The translations under genes were made by a program, and so were the position numbers. Below are positions 14,363 to 22,871 of a stretch of 24,217 bases of DNA, piece after piece. The stretch covers positions 1 to 24,217 of the forward strand of contig JAGXNZ010000021.1 of assembly GCA_019894655.1 (NCBI GenBank), given 5' to 3'. The notes beneath the pieces were generated by a model. That model was not told the DNA's origin and ran no database searches. It saw only the letters and a list, made by a program, of their open reading frames with translations. The stretch's first letter is position 1; each line of letters begins with the position of its first letter. Source of the DNA: Promethearchaeota archaeon. GTDB lineage: Archaea > Asgardarchaeota > Lokiarchaeia > Sigynarchaeales > SOKP01.

Positions 14363-16702
14363 CTATCTTCCTAGTAATTTTTCGATTTCTTTAATTTGTT
14401 CATTAATATTGTTTTCAATCGTAGTTAACTTAATCTTCTTTTCCCCAAGTTCTTTTTCAGTTATTTCCCCTGTAAGTTCCTTCATGTCAAAATCCAACGA
14501 CATTTTGGAAATATTTGCTTTCTTTATTTTTAGATCCATTAAAGAGTTTTCTAAATCTGCTTTTTGCTTTGCATCGCTAACTGCCGCTTTTGCAGGTATG
14601 TCAGTTGTGGTTTTATGTTGTACGACATTAGGTTGAGTCTTTATATCGGGTTCTTTACGAGGTGTTATTTTTGGTGCAGGTTTTACTAAAGTAGTTGGGC
14701 TCACAGGTTTAGGAGGTACAGGGGGTTCTTTTTTTATCTCTGACATCTTTGGTGATGGAACTTTAGGCATGTTCTGAATTTTAGGTGTGGCGTTCTTCAC
14801 AGGTGGTACGAATCCTGAAGGAATTTTTTTTTTACTTACTAACTCTATTGGTGAAATTGGTACAGGTTTTTTTGATACCGTAGGATTAGAAACGTGGCCG
14901 AATGGTGAGGTTTTCAGTTTATTTTTCGCATCTTTGGGTACTACCGTTACAGTTTTTGGTCTTTGTTTCACCATAAAATCTTCAGGATTTAAATTCAAAC
15001 CTGCAATTGTTTTTTTAATTTTAGGCTGAACGAGCATTTCAGATTCATTTTGTTTTTGGATTATTACTTCTCTTTGTTCTGTCGGTATTACAGTTTTTAC
15101 CGATTCTGGTTCTTTTCCTGCTACTCCTGCTTTTATAGTACTATGTGGTGGAATAGCAGCAGGTATTTCTGGTTTCACTAAACCGTTAACTTTAGGACTA
15201 GCAGGTAATGTAGGCTTTTTAAGTACAGGTGGCACATCTATAGGCTTAGGTGGAGCTTCTATAGGTTTAGGTGGAGCTTCTATAGGTTTAGGTGGAGCTT
15301 CAATAGGTTTAGGTGGAGCTTCAATAGGTTTAGGTGGAGTTTCTATAGGTTTAGGTGGAGTTTCTATAGATTTAGGTGGAGTTTCTATAGATTTAGGTGG
15401 AGTTTCTATAGGTTTAGGTGGTGCTTCTATAGGTTTTAGTGGAGCTTCAATAGGTTTAGGTGGAGTTTCAATAGGTTTAGGTGGAGTTTCAATAGGTTTA
15501 GGTGGAGTTTCAATAGGTTTAGGTGGAGTTTCTATAGGTTTAGGTGGCGTTTCTATAGATTTAGGTGGAGTTTCTATAGGTTTAGGTGGAGGTTCTATAG
15601 ATTTAGGTGGTTCTTCTTTAGGTTTAGGTGGTTCTTGAACTGCTTCTGTTTGAGGTGCACTTGCTGCTTGGAGCATGGTATTAATTTTTTGGGATTTTTC
15701 ATAAAATTCCTTCCCAAGAGAATCATCTCCTAATTCAATGCACAGATCACTTATTTTCTCAAAGTACATTGCAGCCTCTTCGAATTTTGCATCTTCTAAA
15801 GCTTTAACAGCTTTTTCTGTATAAATATCTCGCTCTAACAATGGCTGCAATAGAGGTGAAACTTCTGCGCTCATTTCAAGTATATCAGCAATGATAGTTA
15901 TCATTTTATCTCGGTTTCCTGAATCCTTTGCAATCATAGAATATGTTTTTAATCCTAATATCTTCTCTATTTGCTCTGGTTTCAAAGCATCGTCTAAATC
16001 TTGTTTATTCCCAATTACAGATGTATGTGCTTGAGGGGCTTGCTCTTTTATAAGTTCTAGGAAGAATTTACTTTTTTCTATATTTTCTAAGGTAGAATCT
16101 GTTATCAATAAAACAGCATCGCTTCCTTTTATAAAATTATTCCACAAATAGCTGAACTGTTCTTGTCCGGCAAAATCCCATAAATGAAAGTGTAGTTTTC
16201 CTATTTTGATTGTAGCGATGTCTCCTGTTATGGTTGGAATGTGTTCCATAGGAATTTCTTCAGCTTTGATTAAACGAGTTATTGTAGTTTTCCCTACGCC
16301 AGAAAATCCTACTAAAGATATTTTTGGTCTTAAATTCCTATGAATAGAATCGATTGTCGGGTCAAAAATCTCGAAAGTTTTAGCGTCGAACTTATGTTGG
16401 AGTATGTCTTCGAAAAAATTTAAAAATTCTTTTTTACATTTTATCAATTCTTTTTTAATATTCTCAAAATTATCTGTTAAACCAGTAACAAATAAAAACA
16501 TTAACTCCAAATCTTTTTCTGTAATGTACGATATTCTATATTTATAATAATCGTGATATTCTACATTCTTACCCCCTTTAGCGAAAGCATCTTGCATTAA
16601 ATCACTTACTAATGAATTAAAAGCTTCTTTTTTAAGTGCTTTTCCAAAATGGCGATAATAGAGTAACTTACCGCTTCTATAAATGTAAACTTGTCTTAGT
16701 AT
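14363..16702 (-). CDS. Longin-like domain + Arf/Rab-like GTPase + helical hairpin + proline repeat protein
   Basis: Order with the ATA start: residues 1-105 longin-like (ILRQVYIYRSGKLLYYRHFGK at the start, then KYRISYITEKDLELMFLFVTG); GTPase about 125-280 with GFSGVGKTT (132-140), WDFAGQEQF (175-183) and Arf-type NKQD (232-235), while the SAK motif is weak (MIAKD); a TPR-like hairpin about 292-340 (EKAVKALEDAKFEEAAMYFEK); 18 heptads PPKPIET/A; a long Pro/Lys-rich linker; and a C-terminal helical segment ending KELTGEITEKELGEKKIKL...LLGR. The first ATG is 16597, but the longin domain is then beheaded. The frame is open 35 codons further up to an ATA at 16702, preceded at 6 bases by GGTGA (16713-16709) and then a stop. 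The protein likely acts as a regulated switch or scaffold at membranes. It lies 48 bp after the Roadblock-like gene, its probable partner. Confidence 0.85.
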   Translation of the reverse strand: MLRQVYIYRSGKLLYYRHFGKALKKEAFNSLVSDLMQDAFAKGGKNVEYHDYYKYRISYITEKDLELMFLFVTGLTDNFENIKKELIKCKKEFLNFFEDILQHKFDAKTFEIFDPTIDSIHRNLRPKISLVGFSGVGKTTITRLIKAEEIPMEHIPTITGDIATIKIGKLHFHLWDFAGQEQFSYLWNNFIKGSDAVLLITDSTLENIEKSKFFLELIKEQAPQAHTSVIGNKQDLDDALKPEQIEKILGLKTYSMIAKDSGNRDKMITIIADILEMSAEVSPLLQPLLERDIYTEKAVKALEDAKFEEAAMYFEKISDLCIELGDDSLGKEFYEKSQKINTMLQAASAPQTEAVQEPPKPKEEPPKSIEPPPKPIETPPKSIETPPKPIETPPKPIETPPKPIETPPKPIETPPKPIEAPLKPIEAPPKPIETPPKSIETPPKSIETPPKPIETPPKPIEAPPKPIEAPPKPIEAPPKPIEAPPKPIDVPPVLKKPTLPASPKVNGLVKPEIPAAIPPHSTIKAGVAGKEPESVKTVIPTEQREVIIQKQNESEMLVQPKIKKTIAGLNLNPEDFMVKQRPKTVTVVPKDAKNKLKTSPFGHVSNPTVSKKPVPISPIELVSKKKIPSGFVPPVKNATPKIQNMPKVPSPKMSEIKKEPPVPPKPVSPTTLVKPAPKITPRKEPDIKTQPNVVQHKTTTDIPAKAAVSDAKQKADLENSLMDLKIKKANISKMSLDFDMKELTGEITEKELGEKKIKLTTIENNINEQIKEIEKLLGR
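15233..15610 (-). repeat. 18 tandem 21-bp units encoding PPKPIET/A
   Basis: Inside the GTPase gene, 18 consecutive heptads of consensus PPK(P/S)IE(T/A) are encoded by 21-bp units that differ at few positions. Neighbouring units are nearly identical (blocks ending in Ala cluster together, as do blocks with Ser), a pattern of recent unit duplication and slippage. Expect length variation between strains and assembly uncertainty here. Confidence 0.9.
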
Positions 16703-16707
16703 AGTTT

Positions 16708-16714
16708 CTCACCT
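16708..16714 (-). promoter_or_regulatory. Shine-Dalgarno AGGTGAG before the ATA codon
   Basis: Matches the archaeal consensus GGAGGTGATC over its core. Its GGTGA ends 6 bases before the ATA at 16702 and it overlaps the in-frame TGA that closes the reading frame upstream. It has no other start codon at proper distance: a GTG inside it opens only a frame of 11 codons. Confidence 0.55.
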
Positions 16715-16750
16715 ACAATGCATTATCTTTTTTTTAAAATTCTTATTTCA

Positions 16751-17242
16751 TTACTTTGATACGTATTTTACCAAATCCTTGATAATTGAATATTTCTTAT
16801 CACTACTATCCTTTTCTTGGAAGGTATCTTTAATTTTCTGAATTTCTTTTGAAAAATCAAATAGTGAAAACGTAGTAATTTCTTGTTCCTTATACTTCTC
16901 GTTTAATTTCTTCAAGAACACAGATATTGAGGGCATATACTTAGCTAAATTCATATTTAAGTCTAACTTGGAGATTAGAATTAATTCTTTACTAAATGTA
17001 AACAAATAATTGTACTCTTGAGCTTCTAATGCAAAGGAATTTATCTTAGTAAGATTTAGTTCATTCGCTATGCCTTTAGAATTAGAGATGAGTGAGAGAA
17101 TCTTATGAGGAATGATTTTTCCTTTAGAAAATTCTTTTATGTTTGAGGCTAATACAATTCCATAAATATTAGCTATTGCACATTCAGAATTAAGTTCTGT
17201 TTTCAGCTGTGAGATGATTTCGTCGTAGTTAATTAGTTTCAT
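16751..17242 (-). CDS. Roadblock/LC7-like protein
   Basis: 163 residues. The core has the order expected of a Roadblock/LC7 fold: helix (YDEIISQLKTEL), strand with a small-residue turn (CAIANIYGIVLAS), helix (PHKILSLISNSKGIANEL), strands (INSFALEAQEYNYLFTFSKELILISKL), helix (YMPSISVFLKKLNEKY). It then has a helical charged C-terminal tail of about 45 residues. Roadblock proteins such as MglB and the Ragulator subunits bind small GTPases as regulators or platforms. The next gene on the same strand, 48 bp away, is a GTPase with a longin-like N-terminus, so the two probably form a unit. The family call rests on pattern recognition and is moderate. The 109-bp gap to the divergent UPF0280 gene is AT-rich and holds both promoters. 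Confidence 0.7.
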   Translation of the reverse strand: MKLINYDEIISQLKTELNSECAIANIYGIVLASNIKEFSKGKIIPHKILSLISNSKGIANELNLTKINSFALEAQEYNYLFTFSKELILISKLDLNMNLAKYMPSISVFLKKLNEKYKEQEITTFSLFDFSKEIQKIKDTFQEKDSSDKKYSIIKDLVKYVSK

Positions 17243-17351
17243 AATTCAATTTTTAAAATTTCTGAATAATTAATAAAGTCGAATTTATTTATATTTAATT
17301 AAATCAATATCTCAAGATTTAAGATATAGTAATAGATAATTTATCATTATA

Positions 17352-18140
17352 TTGAAAATATATAAACACCATTTTTTAGAACACGAGTCAGATGTTACTA
17401 TAATCTCTGAATCACAAATTGCTATAAGAGAAGCGAGAAAAAGCCTTGTAGATAATCGTAAAATTTTAGAAAAATATCTAAAAAAAAATAATAAATTTCT
17501 CACATCGTTTTCGCCGATAAAGATTACTACTGAGTTTGAAATTATTAATTTAATGAGCATAGCCTCAGTTTTATGTGAAGTTGGACCCATGGCTGCTGTA
17601 GCAGGTGCGTTTGCTGATATCATGTTAAAAAGAATGAAAATTGAGGATATTCCCGAGTATATACCCGCTAAGATTGCGTTAGTTGAAAATGGAGGCGAAA
17701 TTGCAGTCGACTCTGAAAAGGACATGAAAATCGCTTTATTTGCAGGGTACAACGAGTTAAACTTAAATATTGGTTTTTTGATTGAAAAAAGGAACTGCCC
17801 TCTTGGAATTGGAACGAGTTCTGCAACTATAGGGCATGCTATCAGTTTGGGGCAAGCAGATGCAGTCACCATATTTGCCAAGGATGCAACTTTAGCAGAT
17901 GCTGCAGCTACGAGAGTAGCAAATTTAGTTAAAGGGGTTGATATTGAGAAATCCATAAAAAATGCGTTAGATGCAGCTGAAGATATTGAAGGAGTTTATG
18001 GTGCGTTTATTTCTCGAGAGAATAAAGTTGGACAAGTAGGAAAATTACCAAAACTTTTTAAAATTGAAGGAAATAAAAATCTCGTATTACAAGATAAATT
18101 CGAAGGTGTTTTTCCAGGAAAATACGATATTCTTAAATAA
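17352..18140 (+). CDS. UPF0280 family protein (ApbE-like superfamily)
   Basis: 262 residues, matching UPF0280 from end to end as I know it: an N-terminal strand and helix with IREARKSLVDNRKILEKYL, then EVGPMAAVAGAFAD, NGGEIAVDS, CPLGIGTSSATIGHAISLGQADAVTIFAKDATLADAAATRVAN and a Lys/Gly-rich C-terminal sheet. The family is related in fold to ApbE flavin transferases and is common in archaea, but its reaction is not established. TTG 17352 is the start: the family begins a few residues before the YKHHF strand and there is no ATG before residue 60. The TATA-like tract near 17280-17310 may serve both this gene and the Roadblock gene. Its 3' end overlaps the convergent membrane protein gene by 8 bp. 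Confidence 0.85.
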   Translation: MKIYKHHFLEHESDVTIISESQIAIREARKSLVDNRKILEKYLKKNNKFLTSFSPIKITTEFEIINLMSIASVLCEVGPMAAVAGAFADIMLKRMKIEDIPEYIPAKIALVENGGEIAVDSEKDMKIALFAGYNELNLNIGFLIEKRNCPLGIGTSSATIGHAISLGQADAVTIFAKDATLADAAATRVANLVKGVDIEKSIKNALDAAEDIEGVYGAFISRENKVGQVGKLPKLFKIEGNKNLVLQDKFEGVFPGKYDILK

Positions 18141-20436
18141 CCCAATAATATGGAAGACTTTCGCCATTTTCTTTTTTAACAGAAAAAATCCTATTTAAGT
18201 AATCTAAGCTATAATAGCTTTCGTATTGTTCTTCAGTAAGTTCTCCAAAAAATTCAAATTGGTTTGTTGTTAAAAAATATTTAGTTAAAAGGATGTATAT
18301 ATCCGTATTTTTGTGTTCTTTTAACTCCCTTAAAATATTTGTCCCATTATCGTAGAAATGATTATCGGGTACAATTAAGGTATTATTGAATGTGATAAAG
18401 TCTTGAGTCGTCGTTATTGGGAGCGAACTATTTTTCTCTTCATATGGGTAATCATAATAGAGAAAGACGGGGTTCCACCCAAATTCTACTACTAACAAAT
18501 TTCGGTCATCAGTGTTTTGTAAATACCACTGCACTGCGGTTAATTCGTTGTCATTAATGCTATAAAAATCTATGTATGAAAATTGCATTAAGTATGAAGT
18601 TGTAGAGGAAAAACTCACAAAGAAAAGAAGAAAAAGTTTAATCTGTAATTTTTTTATCTTTCCTGTTTTTATCAATTTATACAAATAGGAAATAAATCCA
18701 ATTGCGATAATAGGCGAAGCTAGGTAAAACAATCTGGAGACGAAACTTAAGGAGCCTCGAAGCATATCAGATAGGAGACCTGCTAAATTTATAATGACAA
18801 AAGACAGTAGCCATAAGAATAGTGGTTTTCCTTTGGCCTTATTTTGGAATATTACTAGTCCCCAAATTGCAATTATAGTTACTATTATGACTTCGAAACC
18901 TACAAAAATGACAATTAGATTAAAGTTAAACCATAGTAGGTTAATAATAAGAAATCCTACGGTAAAGAATAGGGTCACAAAGAAAACTGAGGGAATAAAA
19001 TACTTCTCAATTAACCTATAAACTTTAAATTTTTTCCCCATTAAAATTAAATTGAAGCGTCCTTTTTCGAATGTTATTTGAGTTCTTAAGTAGACGATCA
19101 GAATTCCTCCTATTATTGTAATCGAAATTGCCCCAAATAACAGGTAAATCCAAGGTAAAGTGAAAATAGAGTAAATTACTACCAGATGCCCCGTACTAAT
19201 GCTAGATATGTATAAAATTAGAAAAATAACGAAAAGTATAACGCAAAGCATAAAATCAAAACCTCGCTTATAGTCTTTAACCAAATATATAAGGTATATC
19301 CAAGCAAACGAGATAAGAAATATTAGCGCTATTAGAGAGTGGGAGAGATACAGCGCAATAAAAACTATTAAGGCACAAAAATAGGTAAGTGGTAAATCTG
19401 ATAAGATTTTTTTCCAAGAGGGTCTCTCTACTTTGATGTAATTTCTTAGTCTAACATATAACAGAAAAAAAATAGTTAATCCTTGAATAAACACTATGCT
19501 AGAAGGCCAATATTGATATGTTAGATTAATGAAACCCACCCTAGTGATTAACAAGATGAAAATACCAAAAATCGCGAATGATTTATTTGAAAATACTCTC
19601 ATTATGATGTTATACACGATTAGTGACGTTAAAGGGATAGTAAATAATATAAAACTATTAGGGATCAATAGTAAGTCTATTCCTGAAAATAGATGAAATA
19701 CAGCACCAATTATGTGAAAACCCATTGCTCCGAAATATTCATTAAGTGGTAAAGAATCAGCATTTACAATTATTCTAATAATTAAAAGGTGATACCAGGG
19801 ATCAGTCCCACCAAAAATATCTACATTAATAAGTAATGCTATAATTAGTAAAACCGCAAAAGTAATCAATAAGATTCCATTTAAGGAGAGTTTCTTTCTG
19901 ATGTATTCAAAAACCAGGAAATCTTCATAGCTATCTAATGAATTGTTTTTCTTAGATTTTGAAGATTTTTTCTTATTGATCCTGTTATTCTTATCTAAAA
20001 TCAAGCTTATAATCAAAAGTGCGAAATAGGAAATAAGTAGTAGTGAAAAAAAGTAATATATATTTAGAGCAAACCCTATTCCATTTCCAAAATATCCTAT
20101 AATAATGTAAAAACTCAAATTGATAACTATTGTTAAACAAATCTTCTCTAGCGCATTAAATTTGATATTTTTATAAAGCATAAAGAAAATGGGATAAGAT
20201 GGTAAGAATAAAATAATGAAAACTGAAGAAATCGTCCAGAAAAAACCAAAAAAGGAATTAAATAATACATTACCACCAAAATTAAGAAGAACATCAATCC
20301 TTATTAACTTTAATAGTAAAAATAATACAGAAATAAGTGATACGACAAAAATATAGCAATTTATGTGCTTACGTACGTGAAGAAGCGATTTTATTAATCC
20401 CAACTTAAAATTGTACATAATCAAGAAGTTAATCAT
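18133..20436 (-). CDS. Polytopic membrane protein, probable GT-C-type glycosyltransferase
   Basis: 767 residues with a dozen or more membrane helices over the first 600, a Lys/Ser-rich cytosolic loop at about 150-168, and a soluble C-terminal domain of about 150 residues. After the loop comes the segment FGGTDPWYHLLIIR (Asp212, His216). This is the position and style of the acidic first-loop motif of GT-C enzymes such as AglB/STT3 (DPxYxxR). The C-terminal domain begins with NELTAVQWYLQNT, again similar in style to the outward domain of that class, but a WWDYG motif is absent, so a true oligosaccharyltransferase is doubtful. It probably moves a sugar from a lipid carrier on the outer face of the membrane. 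It is divergent from the epimerase gene and next to other glycan genes. Met7 is an alternative start. Confidence 0.7.
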   Translation of the reverse strand: MINFLIMYNFKLGLIKSLLHVRKHINCYIFVVSLISVLFLLLKLIRIDVLLNFGGNVLFNSFFGFFWTISSVFIILFLPSYPIFFMLYKNIKFNALEKICLTIVINLSFYIIIGYFGNGIGFALNIYYFFSLLLISYFALLIISLILDKNNRINKKKSSKSKKNNSLDSYEDFLVFEYIRKKLSLNGILLITFAVLLIIALLINVDIFGGTDPWYHLLIIRIIVNADSLPLNEYFGAMGFHIIGAVFHLFSGIDLLLIPNSFILFTIPLTSLIVYNIIMRVFSNKSFAIFGIFILLITRVGFINLTYQYWPSSIVFIQGLTIFFLLYVRLRNYIKVERPSWKKILSDLPLTYFCALIVFIALYLSHSLIALIFLISFAWIYLIYLVKDYKRGFDFMLCVILFVIFLILYISSISTGHLVVIYSIFTLPWIYLLFGAISITIIGGILIVYLRTQITFEKGRFNLILMGKKFKVYRLIEKYFIPSVFFVTLFFTVGFLIINLLWFNFNLIVIFVGFEVIIVTIIAIWGLVIFQNKAKGKPLFLWLLSFVIINLAGLLSDMLRGSLSFVSRLFYLASPIIAIGFISYLYKLIKTGKIKKLQIKLFLLFFVSFSSTTSYLMQFSYIDFYSINDNELTAVQWYLQNTDDRNLLVVEFGWNPVFLYYDYPYEEKNSSLPITTTQDFITFNNTLIVPDNHFYDNGTNILRELKEHKNTDIYILLTKYFLTTNQFEFFGELTEEQYESYYSLDYLNRIFSVKKENGESLPYYWVI

Positions 20437-20512
20437 TTACCATTAAACATAAGGTTTGTTTTTTACTCTACTCTAACAAAACTTAAAAAAAAAAGTCCAG
20501 TAAGAAAAATTC

Positions 20513-20520
20513 TTATAAAA
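20513..20520 (+). promoter_or_regulatory. TATA box of the epimerase gene
   Basis: TTATAAAA lies 19-26 bases before the ATG at 20539; no Shine-Dalgarno sequence is seen. Leaderless transcription is likely. Confidence 0.5.
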
Positions 20521-20538
20521 ACTAGTTTTCATAATACT

Positions 20539-21504
20539 ATGATTAAAAATAAATGTATCCTGATAACTGGAGCAGCGGGCTTTATAGGTTCATCTTTAAC
20601 CGAGACGCTCTTGAAACACGACAATTTACTAATCTTACTAGATAATTTTAACGATTATTATCCTGGTAAAGAGAAACAATTAAAAGAGATTTTGAGCGAT
20701 TACTCACAAAATAGTGATTATAAGTTAGTTAAAGGAGATTTAGTTAAATTTACAACTTTAACTAACATTAACGATGAAGTCGATTATGTTTTTCATTTAG
20801 CTGCTCAAGCCGGTGTAAGATATTCTATCAATAATTCGTCAGCAGTAACTTATAACAATTTAGTAAGCACTGTTAATGTTTTTGAATACTCAATTAAAAT
20901 TCCCTCAATACAAAAGGTAATTTATGCGTCCTCTTCTTCAGTTTACGGTAATCCAGTATATACACCAGTCGACGAGAAGCATCCAAAAAATCCAATTTCA
21001 CCATATGCAGTTACTAAATTATGTGGGGAAATTTATGCAGATTTATATTATAAAGAATATAATCTTCCCATTACTTCATTAAGATTTTACACTGTATACG
21101 GTCCTCGGGGACGCCCTGATATGGCAATAAGAATTTTCTTTAATTTAATGCAGCAGAATAAGGAAATACTAATATATGGTGATGGGACTCAAAAAAGAGA
21201 CTTTACCTATATTTCAGATATCATTGATGGTTTAATCCTCGCAGGGGAGAAAGACAGTGCAACGGGAGAAGTATTCAATTTAGGGGGTTCTTCTCCAATT
21301 GAAGTTAACGAACTTGTCGAAAAAATGTATAGCATAACAAAAGTTCAGAAAAAAATAAGATTCATAGAAAAACAAAAAGGAGATGTTGACCTTACCCATT
21401 CTGATATAACTAAGGCGAGGAAATTACTGGGATTTTCGCCAAAAGTAACTATCGATGTAGGATTAAAAAATCAATATCAATGGCAAACCTCATATGGTTT
21501 GTAG
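20539..21504 (+). CDS. NAD-dependent sugar-nucleotide epimerase (UDP-glucuronate 4-epimerase-like)
   Basis: 321 residues, extended SDR fold. The NAD-binding motif GAAGFIG is at 11-17, LAAQAGVRYS near 88-96, the catalytic Ser in the SSSSVYG segment (131-137), and Tyr156-x3-Lys160 in PYAVTK. The sequences DNFNDYY (about 35-41) and RFYTVYGPRGRPDMA followed by KRDFTYISD are typical of UDP-glucuronate 4-epimerases (CapI/LpsL type), which interconvert UDP-GlcA and UDP-GalA. UDP-glucose or UDP-GlcNAc 4-epimerase activity is the main alternative. It is the first plus-strand gene of a glycan cluster with two glycosyltransferases and a 2-epimerase downstream, so it probably makes a sugar donor for surface polymers or N-glycans. 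Confidence 0.88.
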   Translation: MIKNKCILITGAAGFIGSSLTETLLKHDNLLILLDNFNDYYPGKEKQLKEILSDYSQNSDYKLVKGDLVKFTTLTNINDEVDYVFHLAAQAGVRYSINNSSAVTYNNLVSTVNVFEYSIKIPSIQKVIYASSSSVYGNPVYTPVDEKHPKNPISPYAVTKLCGEIYADLYYKEYNLPITSLRFYTVYGPRGRPDMAIRIFFNLMQQNKEILIYGDGTQKRDFTYISDIIDGLILAGEKDSATGEVFNLGGSSPIEVNELVEKMYSITKVQKKIRFIEKQKGDVDLTHSDITKARKLLGFSPKVTIDVGLKNQYQWQTSYGL

Positions 21505-21637
21505 ATTACTTAGAAATCCACTCTTAATTGACTCTATTTTAATTGAATTAAGTTTATATTTTATCTCATTAATAATGAACATAGCAAAAGCTTAAAGAAA
21601 AACATTAATCATGTTAATAAAAAGATAGGAGCCGTTT

Positions 21638-22609
21638 TTGAAAGCTTTAGAATCTATAAAGAATTCATCGTCTTTAATAAAAAGCTTCGAAGATTCTGAT
21701 CCGATCGAAGATTCTTTTCTCGATTTGTATGAATTTATTGATCAGTTTAAATCTAAAGATGACAGAATTCTAATATCAATCATATTACCGATGTTTAACG
21801 AGGAACAAACAATTGGGAAGGTTTTAAGAAACTTACCAAGAGGTAATATGATAGAGATAATCGTAGTAGATGATCACTCACAAGACAACAGTTTAAAAGA
21901 AATTGAAAGGATTAACAAATTCAACGAAATTAAAGTGATTAAACACGACAAAAACCGCGGATACGGGGCTGCTGTTGTTACTGGAATAAATGTCGCGCAA
22001 GGTGAAGTAATAGTAACTATGGATTCTGATGGGCAACATAGTCCCTACGATATCTTAGAAATGATTAAGCCAATTTTACTCGACGAAGCTGATTACACAA
22101 TTGGTTCACGATATTTAGGATCTTATTTCTATAAACTCCCTGTATCAACTAGGTTAGGTGAATTACTCGTAGAAAAACTGATCCAGATATTTTTTGGTAA
22201 AAAAATAATGAATAATCAAAATGGTTTTAGAGCTTTTAATAGGAAGGTCATAACTATTTTTAAGGATTTCAAATACGAAGGATATGCCTTTTGCACTGAG
22301 CAGATAATCAGAGCTACGATGAAAGGCTTTAGAATTAAGGAATGCCCTATTAAAGTCTATGATCGAAAATATGGAACCTCAAATATCATTTTAACCAAAT
22401 TAACTGTGAACCTCTTCTCATGCATCCTTCAATACATTCTAGTTAAATTGAATATAACAATTTTTAAAAGATTAAGCTCGGGACAGATTCAGATTTACAG
22501 AGAAGATGTTAAAGGTCCAAAAATTTTTTCCTATGCTCGATATACCAGAGATATAAACACAGTTAATCCTGTGTTCTTTATTGAGCGTAGTTCCAAACCT
22601 ATGTCATAA
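21638..22609 (+). CDS. GT2 family glycosyltransferase (dolichyl-phosphate sugar synthase type), copy A
   Basis: 323 residues. After about 45 variable residues comes the GT-A core: ISIILPMFNEEQTI, VVDDHS (76-81), NRGYGAAVVTG, and the metal-binding DSDGQH (129-134), then ADYTIGSRYLG and GFRAFNR. These are the marks of DPM1/DPG-synthase-like enzymes, which load a sugar onto polyprenyl phosphate. There is no C-terminal pair of membrane helices, so it is peripheral; residues after about 255 are hydrophobic and basic. The start is TTG with GGAG (21628-21631) six bases upstream. It is a paralog of the next gene, sharing long identical stretches such as IMNNQNGFRAF, but with a longer C-terminus (about 40 residues more). 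Confidence 0.88.
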   Translation: MKALESIKNSSSLIKSFEDSDPIEDSFLDLYEFIDQFKSKDDRILISIILPMFNEEQTIGKVLRNLPRGNMIEIIVVDDHSQDNSLKEIERINKFNEIKVIKHDKNRGYGAAVVTGINVAQGEVIVTMDSDGQHSPYDILEMIKPILLDEADYTIGSRYLGSYFYKLPVSTRLGELLVEKLIQIFFGKKIMNNQNGFRAFNRKVITIFKDFKYEGYAFCTEQIIRATMKGFRIKECPIKVYDRKYGTSNIILTKLTVNLFSCILQYILVKLNITIFKRLSSGQIQIYREDVKGPKIFSYARYTRDINTVNPVFFIERSSKPMS

Positions 22610-22840
22610 TTTAAATAAATACATCTTTTAATATTTAAAACCTAACAATCATTTTTGATTCTTTACTATAATTAAATTTTTACACTAAAGACACATCTAT
22701 CAATGAGAATTTCCCTCTAATTGGTATTTGTGGTATGGAACAATACGAACATTCAGAATTCCTAAGCGAAAATGATATAATTAAATTTAAATTAAATTAA
22801 ACTCTTTTCTTATTAACTCATTTGTAGTTTTTTCCGATAT

Positions 22841-22848
22841 TATATAAT
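22841..22848 (+). promoter_or_regulatory. TATA box of the second glycosyltransferase gene
   Basis: TATATAAT lies 24-31 bases before the TTG at 22872, so the second paralog has its own promoter. The 262-bp gap before it (22610-22871) is AT-rich; only an 18-codon open frame from an ATG at 22735 is present, which I do not count as a gene. Confidence 0.45.
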
Positions 22849-22871
22849 TTAAACGCTCTTAAGGTTTTAAT

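Noticed and set aside
15233..15610. CRISPR array
   Set aside because: The 21-bp units are directly adjacent, without unique spacers, and encode heptads in an open frame.
17312..17956. 214-codon minus-strand frame
   Set aside because: It lies wholly opposite the well-supported UPF0280 gene and has no protein-like motif of its own.
22735..22791. 18-codon open frame between the glycosyltransferases
   Set aside because: Too short and without a start signal; AT-rich filler is the simpler explanation.
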